A DNA stretch of 64,000 nucleotides from Chondrilla cf. caribensis (Eukaryota; Porifera; Demospongiae; Chondrillida; Chondrillidae): the NCBI GenBank assembly GCA_964020155.1, contig OZ026563.1:3867440-3931439 (forward strand), given 5' to 3'. The position numbers and the translations under genes are program-made. The notes under the pieces were generated by a model. It was given only the letters and a program-made list of their open reading frames with translations. It ran no database searches and was not told the origin of the DNA. Shown here in pieces: positions 43,335-64,000 of the stretch. Each line of letters opens with the position of its first letter. Within the stretch, counting starts at the first letter, position 1.

Positions 43335-46170
43335 AACCCCAGCTACATTATGAGATGCTTAGCATTTTTCAATGTATGGGAGAGTATGGGAGAGAATACG
43401 CTGAGCACCTTTTTGCATAGCTCATGGGGGAGGTGGCGTGTCAACTTGATAATTTAGACAGACCTAGCTGGGGATGTGAACTAACACGTAAAACCATTCC
43501 TACCTCAATAGGTGGCCCATATCCCCAACTACATTCGGAGGTGCTTAAATTTTTATTCAATGTATGGGAGAGTATAGGAGAGAAAATGCTAAGCACCTTT
43601 TTACATAACTCATGGGGGAGGGGGCGTGTCTACTCGATATTTAGCCAGACCTAGCTGTGGACGTGTACTAACTTGTGAAACAACCCCCATCTCAATACCC
43701 ATACCCTCAGGTACATTTGGAGATGCTCACATTTTTCAAAATATGGGAGAGTATAGGACGCTAAGCACCTTTTTGCATAGCTCATGGGGGAGGGGGCGTG
43801 TCAACTTGATATTTTGGACAGACCTAGCTGAGGACATAAACTAACTTATGAAACCATTCCCATCTCAATAGGTGGCCCGTAACCTCAGCTACATTCAGAG
43901 GTGCTTAATATTTTTTCAAAGTACGTATGTATGGGAGAATATAGGAAAGAAAAACACTAAGCACCATTTTCTCATAGCCAATGGGGGAGGTGGCGTGTCA
44001 ACTTGATACTTTAGCCAGACCTAGCCAGGGATGTGAACTAACTCATGAAAGCATTCCTACCACAAAATGTGGCCTGTAGCTCCAGCTAAATTGGAGGTGC
44101 ATAATATTTTTTCAATGTATGGGAGAGTATAGGAGAGGAAACGTTAAGCACCTTTTGTATAGCTCATAAGGGAGGAGGTGTGTCAACTTGATATATTAGC
44201 CAGACCTAGTTGGAGACGTGAACTAACTTATGAAGCCATTACCACCTCGATAGGTGGCCCATAACCACAACTACATTCGGAGGTGCTTAATATTTTTATG
44301 CTTATCACCACGAGGATTATAGCACACTCAGGACAATCAGAATTCTTTTGAAATTGTGTTGGTGAGTTTGGCATGGACACTGGGTAGCCCTTGGTGACCA
44401 GCAAAGAAATGTCAAATTGCTCAGGTGATCACCACAAGGTATATTACACATATATATGAATGTACATGCAAAAGTATATATGTGGCACATGGACACTGGG
44501 GAGAATTTTTGGTCGACATCAAAATGCATCTTTTTTATTATCAGAAGGACCGTACTAGGTCCAGGAGTGTGTCTGTACATTCTTATTTGAGCTATGATGC
44601 ATTACGTGCACACAGGAGAGGCCATGGTGACAAGACAAAAAATTGACTTTTTTTTGCTTGTCACCACGAGGCTTATATCGCACTCAGGACAATCTGAATT
44701 CTTTTGAAATTGTGTTGGTGAGTTTGGCATGGACGCTGGGTAGCCCTTGGTGACCAGCAAAGAAATGTCAAATTGCTCAGTTGATCACCACAAGGCGTAT
44801 TACACTTATATATGGATGTACATACAATCTTCAATGTATGGGAGAGTATAGAAGAGAAAATGCTAAGCACCTTTTTGCATAGCTCATGGGAAACGAAACG
44901 GGTCAACTTATTATTTCAGCCAGACCTAGCTTAGAATGTGAACTGACTTGTGAAACAATTCCTATGTCAATAGGTGGCCCGTAACCCCAGCTACATTCGG
45001 AGGTGCTTAATATTTTTTCAATGTATGGACGAGTATAGGAGAGAAAACGCTAAACACCTTTTTGCATAGTTCATGGGAGACAGAACGGGTCAACTTGATA
45101 CTTTAGCCAGACCTAGCTTAGGATGTGAACCAACTTATGAAATAAATTCAACGTCAATAGGTGGCCCACAACCGCAACTACATTCGGAGGTGCTTAATAC
45201 TTTTTCAATGTACCGTATTGAAGAGTATAGGATGCTAAGCACCTTTTTGGATAGCTCATGGGAGAGGGGCTGTGTCAACTTGAGACTTCAGACAGACCTA
45301 GCTGAGGACATAAACTAACTTATAAAACAGTTCCAACCTCAATAGGTGACTTGTAATGCCAACTACATTCGGAAGTGGTAAATATTTCTTCAATGTATGG
45401 GAGAGTATAGAAGAGAAAACACTAAGCACCTTTTTGCATACCTCATGGGAGAGGGAACGAGTCAACTTGATATTTTGGACAGACCTAGCTTAGGATGTGA
45501 ACTAACTCATGAAACCATTCCCACCTCAATAGGTGGCCCTCAACCCCAGCTACATTCGGAGGTGGTTGATATTAATATGTATGGGAGAACATACGTAGTA
45601 GGGCAAATGTGAGGCACCTTTTTGCATAGTTCGTGGTGGAGGTGGCGTGTTTACTTGATTTTTCAGACAGACCTAGCCAAGGATGTGAACTAACTTATGA
45701 AACAATTCCTACGTCAATAGGTGGCCCGTAACCCCAGCTATATTCGGAGGTGCCTAATAATTTATTTTTTCAATGTATGGGAGAGTATAGGAGAGAAAAT
45801 AATAAGCACCTTTTTGCATACCTCATGGGAGAGGGGGCGTGTCAACTTGATATTTTAGACAGACCTAGCCGGGGGCGTGAACTAACTTGTGAAACCATTT
45901 CAACTTAAATAGGTCGCCTGTAACCCCAGCTACTTTCACAGGTGCTTAATATTTTTTCAATGTATCGGAGAGTATAGGATGCTAAGCACCTTTTTGGATA
46001 GGTCATGGTGGAGGGGCTGTGTGAACATGAGATTTCAGACAGACCTAGCTGAGGACATAAACTAACTGATATTTTTTCAATGTATGGGAGAGTATAGGAG
46101 AATATACACCGAGCACTTTTTGCATAGCTCATGGGAGAGAGGGCGTGTCAACCTGATTTTTACCAGACTT
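43335..46170. repeat. satellite array, ~180-190 bp period, ~14 units
   Basis: Conserved blocks recur in order: ACATTCGGAGGTGCTTAATA, TTCAATGTATGGGAGAGTAT, GCTAAGCACCTTTTTGCATA, GGGGGCGTGTCAACTTGAT, CAGACCTAGCT, TCAATAGGTGGCCC. The ACATTCGGAGGTGC word occurs near 43531, 43891, 44272, 44992, 45180, 45363 and 45552, with diverged forms between and after, giving steps of about 180-190 bp. No conserved reading frame. Confidence 0.94.
44299..44826. mobile_element. insertion within the satellite array
   Basis: It interrupts the satellite unit after GGTGCTTAATATTTTT. It contains two direct ~160-bp copies (from 44306 and from 44655) sharing CACTCAGGACAATC, TGTGTTGGTGAGTTTGGCAT and ACCAGCAAAGAAATGTCAAA, with a different ~190-bp segment between them. 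A related piece in the other orientation occurs near 46630-46740. Unclassified element; no ORF. Confidence 0.7.
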
Positions 46171-47151
46171 ACATGTGAATGTGAACTGGCCTATGAAACA
46201 AATTTCATCTTCGTATAAGTATGTATGTACACCCTCCTGTAGGTGGTACGTACCTATTGCTGACAACAACGATATGTTCTGTATCCAGTCACAAAACTCC
46301 CTAGTCTCCATATTATTATATTACTTGTATCCTGGTTGAGGGGAGGATCAGTTGAGGGGTGGGTCAAAGGAAAAACTGCACGTACATAAGCCACGTTGCA
46401 CAGATCAGTGATACAGCACAGGTCACCAGACAGGTTTCATTGTTAGAATTAATTGAGTTAGAACAAGGCAGGAAATCGGTAAACACATTTCTATTGCATA
46501 TAATATGTTGTATTTGACTATGCGCATATTTGCAGTATAAATTGTCTATCATTCACCACACCAGGATATAACCATTACATATACATTTATGTGTACATTG
46601 CTATGGAGTTATTATAGACCTCTTGGTGACTCTCCAGGTGATTTCACATTTTGTTGCTGGTCACCACGGGCTGCCCAGTGTCCATATACAACTTATCAAC
46701 ACAAATTCTGATGCATGCGTAATCTCCTGGGTGTGCTATAGGTCTGTACTATTTCCTTCCTATTCCTTCCCATGCATTCATAAACGCTAAGCACCTCCAA
46801 ACGTACGTAGTGTATGCTACAGGTTATGTAGAGATGTGACATGCAGTTCATAATTCAGATATGGCCCCTGCTAGGCCTGGTACAAACATTAACCTACCTG
46901 CATGACCTTCAATCTGTCCATGTGATATGAGAGAGCGAGGAACTGCATAGCCACATTTGCAGGATAAGTAGAGGAAGAGGGAGAAATAGAAAGATGTGAG
47001 TGACAAGAAGCAACACACTCCTTCACTACCTCAGTCATTTAAACATCTGGATCTTCAGCCACCAGACATGTAGTGTACTGAATGAAGAGCTAGGAAGAGA
47101 ATTTACATCTTTACTCTTACTACATCTCGAGCCTATATCTACATATGTACA

Positions 47152-47331
47152 TTAGTATATAGTGTGAAATTTTTACGGGACAAAATTTTTGCAGATCTTG
47201 TGATTGGCCTAACATCCGCAAATTAGGCGTTCTCGTTATTCTATCACATGACTGTGGCCAGCATCTGTGAAAATTTTATCCACTAATTTTCGTTTTTGGA
47301 ACCATCTGCGAAATTTACCCGCTATACGGTA
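47152..47331. repeat. TIR-like element
   Basis: Left end ATAGTGTGAAATTTTTACGGG and right end AATTTACCCGCTATACGGTA are imperfect inverted complements. The word CCGTA next to AAATTT recalls the element at 60862-61226. Confidence 0.5.
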
Positions 47332-47944
47332 TCATACATACTATTATTATTATATCCACTTGATTCATCAGTATGTAAAGGGAAATCATAATATCATTAT
47401 ACTGTATTGATGGGAAAATGCAACCTGCAACTTGGATTCATCCCAGCATTCATGGTTGGAATGTGGTTATAATCTCGAATTATACATGGCAATTATACAT
47501 TGTACATACAACACAATCTAAGCAATTTCATAACTTAATAATATTAAAATAGTCAAATTTACATACAAATAATATCACAACGGACAGGAATTAAATATAA
47601 TGAAATCAAAAATGAAGTTGATGGGTTCCTGATTGAAATTTAATGTTTCAAAACATCGTTCAGATATTGATCTAGCGTTTGATCTATGAAATAATACACT
47701 GGACCTACAAACAGTACACATGAATACATGTGCTTTACAATACAAAGATAAAGCACACAACGGATACATATATGTACATAGCATACTGTATATACATACA
47801 CACCTACACAGTACATGTACAAACATAACACACATACACATGCATACACACAACATGCACATACAACATACATACGTATGTGATGTACACATGTGGGGTG
47901 CATAGTGGTGTATGTACAGTACACTAGGTGCACATGTGGAGCTC

Positions 47945-56158
<8,214 letters not shown>

Positions 56159-56706
56159 CGTTGAAACAACTTGATCACTGGCAGATGTGAGAAACAGAGT
56201 GCGACCATAGACTATAAACCCTATGGTGCGACCTTCACGTATGCGGTACACAGATATCGGAGATAGCAGCTAACTGACACTATGCTGACGCTAACTGACT
56301 AAAGCTTCGGTCGAATCTGATACATGGGCGGCTAAAGACGGCTGCAGTAGTCACTGTGCTTGTGGTAGAATAAAAAATGCTCATTAGTAGAGAAATTGTA
56401 CACTCGGAGACACGGGGAGTTATCGTGGAACCATAGACCCTAGAATTCTATGGTGTATGGTGGAACCTAACACATGGTCGCTAGTCTGCCATCCAATCAG
56501 TCCCGCGCCAATGGCGGATAGAGGATAACCCTGTCGTTAGGCTCGAGCTGCCCAAATGGCGGCACGGGGACGGACACGCCCCTTGGATACACTATTTACG
56601 TGTTTTGCAAGGACCGAGATATGGCGGATTCTCTAGACTTTAATTGCTCGCGATTCGTTTAGTGAACGCATACATGTATCTGGGATCATTTCTGTACGTG
56701 TTAAAG
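56159..56706. promoter_or_regulatory. divergent promoter region, TDRD5-like / LRR-Ig
   Basis: 548 bp between divergent start codons. It is less AT-rich than its surroundings and contains several CG dinucleotides and repeated ATGGCGG words (around 56512, 56556 and 56622). No TATA box stands out. Confidence 0.5.
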
Positions 56707-61976
<5,270 letters not shown>

Positions 61977-62809
61977 ACACAAATGTTTTGTATGTATGTT
62001 TTTACTTTTTACATCTACTGTTCTGTGTACATATGCATGTGTGTACTACGTACCTACGTATGTGTGTTTCATGTCAAATCAATGTCTACATGTAATAATA
62101 CTACCACGTATGTGCGTACACTGATTCAATATTGTGACCAAATAAGGAATTGTTGTCATATGTAACCATAGATACTACGATGATGTAACACACAACAGCT
62201 GTAGCAAATATACACTTGTATAATATGACAATATGGGCATCAATGATTGTGATTTTCGAAAACTAAAAGTAAAATTCAGTCAATTTAAAGAACATTTACG
62301 AATGTTGGTTGTGTCTTGCAATATACTGTGATATTACAGGGGTTCAACCCCCATCCTATAACTGTTCTTGATGTATATGTAGACTGTGCACTATCCTGGC
62401 TCAAGGTACATACATATGTATTCTGATGATGTTGAATTGCAACCAAGGAACCCATTATTCGGTCTTAATGACAGTCTAATAGGTACTTTCCTAAATAGTA
62501 TACGTCCTGTGTATTTGCCATTCAACTAAACTCACTTTGTCACATTAAAGGACTTGTTCCCCATTCAATGAAGCCATGATGGGCAACTTGAATGTATACA
62601 CTGGATGTTCTTAACTTGATGGGAATTCATTGCGATTCAGTTAATTTCATTATAATACATCCATATATACACCAGGTATATTCAGTATATTGTATAGGAT
62701 AATAATACATCTTGACACATACGCCAGGCAGGTATACACACAAATACATATGAAGTAACACTGAAGCCCCACACATGCACACAATGATACGTATGTAGGT
62801 GTATAGATT
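61977..62809. other. intergenic region, LRR-Ig to the last gene
   Basis: 833 bp between two convergent genes. AT-rich with many GTAC/CATA steps. No exon, RNA gene or clear repeat seen. Confidence 0.55.
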
Positions 62810-63743
62810 CTAGCTATTTTTTTCTTGTGATACAGTTTGTTTTCTTCTTTCTTTAAGTTCCCTGACTCGTTCATCATCCAGGTTTACCCGAAAGAACTGC
62901 TTGAGTTTATCATTCTTCCACGCTCGCAACTACAAACAGTGGATATTAGCACACTGCACAGTTACGAGTATACAGAGAATTCCTGTTAATCTACCACCAC
63001 TTCATCTGCCAAATCTTTCTGTCCATCACAATTTCCCAATACACAGTGCAACTTGCTTAGTAAGTATCTAGGTTGGTACAGACTCCTGGTTAGGGGTGTA
63101 CTTCACTCAGTCCCTAGCTCATGTGGACAATGTAATTATTAATTTTAGAGAGATAATAATGAGTAGACTTTGAAATTAGGTGATAGTGAGAATGCAATCG
63201 TACTCATATACACTATGTCAACCAGTACTGAAAGTAAGTACACTGTTTTACCTCTGATAAGACGTACAGATTTGGTCAATGTACTTAACAAGCATGTTTG
63301 ACTCCACAATGGTATATGTGTACACTATAACAATAGGGTAAACATATCCAATGTAGTACACTACAGATCATAACATCCACAACACACTATCTGACCACAT
63401 GACAACCTCAGCATACTGTAGAATATGTTCCTTGACAATACTACACAGTACTACACAGTGCTACACACAGTACACAGTACTACACAGTGCTACACAGTGC
63501 TACACAGTGCTACACAGTGCTACACAGTACTACACACAATACACAGTACTACACAGTAATACACAGTAATCAACATTACTACACAGTAACCAACATTACT
63601 ACACAGTGCTACACAGTACTATATACGTATACATATACATACGTATGCATACATACAATTACTCAGAAGTGAAGAACTCACTGAAGTGAAACAGTGCCTC
63701 TGGTCACCAAAGTCGTGTTCAAATGCCATGTAGTATGCCACAC
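62810..63743 (-). CDS. unrecognised gene, last two exons
   Basis: Two phase-matched exons, 63743-63682 and 62929-62810; the gene continues beyond the right edge of the window. The first reads VAYYMAFEHDFGDQRHCFTS after a split codon. The second reads LRAWKNDKLKQFFRVNLDD and ends in a charged helix (ERVRELKERRKQ) and stop. Hydrophilic, no signal or transmembrane segment visible. I do not recognise the family. Support is limited to open phase, good acceptors (TGTGCAG, TTTGTAG), a GTGAGT donor and coding-like composition. Confidence 0.55.
63051..63300. repeat. dispersed TIR repeat family, copy
   Basis: Begins AACTTGCTTAGTAAGTATC, contains CTTCACTCAGTCCCTAGCTCATGT and TGTCAACCAGTACTG, and ends GTACTTAACAAGCATG, an imperfect inverted complement of the start. 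Longer than other copies because of a ~75-bp insertion near 63135-63205. Confidence 0.75.
63444..63620 (+). repeat. TACACAGTGC decamer repeat
   Basis: Around fifteen degenerate units of TACACAGTGC/TACACAGTAC in the intron of the unrecognised gene. Confidence 0.93.
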
Positions 63744-63917
63744 CTGCACACAAAACATGAGCCCGCCAGCTTCACCGTGACATACACACAGTGCAGTGAA
63801 CACCCACCCACCCTACTATACCATTTCAATACAACACACCTACATATGTAGTATACACTGGCACCCGTGCTGAAGATCATTGTGTGATGTTTGTTCACCA
63901 CTACCATGTATGGTCTG

Positions 63918-64000
63918 TACAGTAGAACCTCGCTATTGAGACCAACTACAGGACCAGTTGAACTACAGTAGAACCTCACAATTGACGCCACATATGGGAC
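63918..64000. repeat. MITE ends (CAGTAGAACCTC), truncated by window edge
   Basis: Two starts TACAGTAGAACCTC at 63918 and 63964, 46 bp apart, close to the TIR of the 202-bp elements. The rest lies outside the window. Confidence 0.6.

Larger units (their letters stand above)
42679..47944. other. gene-free region between XPNPEP3 and the TDRD5-like gene
   Basis: 5.3 kb between two convergent genes. Contents: dispersed-repeat sequence with weak tRNA-like B-box words (42830-43300), a ~180-190 bp satellite (43335-46170) with an insertion (44299-44826), a related inverted fragment (46600-46760), and a TIR-like element near 47150-47335. No exon was found on either strand. Confidence 0.75.

Overview
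The window is nuclear DNA from an animal. Nearly every gene is split by short GT-AG introns. The genome is AT-rich, with intergenic gaps of only 100-600 bp between many genes, and it carries very many (TG)n/(CA)n runs, minisatellites and short terminal-inverted-repeat elements. The animal genes (receptor tyrosine phosphatase, NELF-B, TDRD5, Ig/FN3 receptors) combined with this compactness suggest an early-branching metazoan, most likely a sponge. That is an inference; nothing here fixes the species. Families were recognised from translated motifs, and exons were placed by requiring GT-AG borders with matching reading phase. No database was searched. || Layout: 275-5602 (+) 3' part of a receptor-type protein tyrosine phosphatase (end of domain D1, all of a degenerate D2). 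6359-12076 (+) and 13210-16598 (+) tandem paralogous Ig-Ig-FN3 surface receptors; the first has a mucin-like stalk, a transmembrane helix and a tail, the second ends in a short hydrophobic C-terminus. 18335-21823 (-) WDR47-like LisH/CTLH/WD40 protein. 21932-24746 (-) clathrin light chain, head-to-head with 24883-26510 (+) ribosomal protein S18. 26901-31428 (+) NELF-B. 31549-33728 (-) and 34246-35649 (-) tandem DDAH genes; the second is head-to-head with 35812-42678 (+) mitochondrial aminopeptidase XPNPEP3. 42679-47944 gene-free, with a ~180-190 bp satellite. 47945-56158 (-) TDRD5-like LOTUS/Tudor protein of the piRNA/germ-granule pathway. 56707-61976 (+) secreted LRR-Ig protein. 62810-63743 (-) last two exons of an unrecognised gene. 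|| Most genes are unrelated housekeeping or signalling units rather than one pathway. The likeliest specialised system is the Ig/FN3 receptor pair. Its paralogs share their ectodomain exon pattern but differ in stalk and membrane attachment, which is a plausible arrangement for self/non-self or adhesion receptors. Other points of interest: degenerate catalytic loops in the phosphatase D2, both DDAH copies with presequence-like N-termini, a very close DDAH/XPNPEP3 divergent promoter, a tendency for TG repeats to follow donors and CA repeats to precede acceptors in the sense strand, LRRs encoded by repeated 72-bp exons, and several TIR element families.
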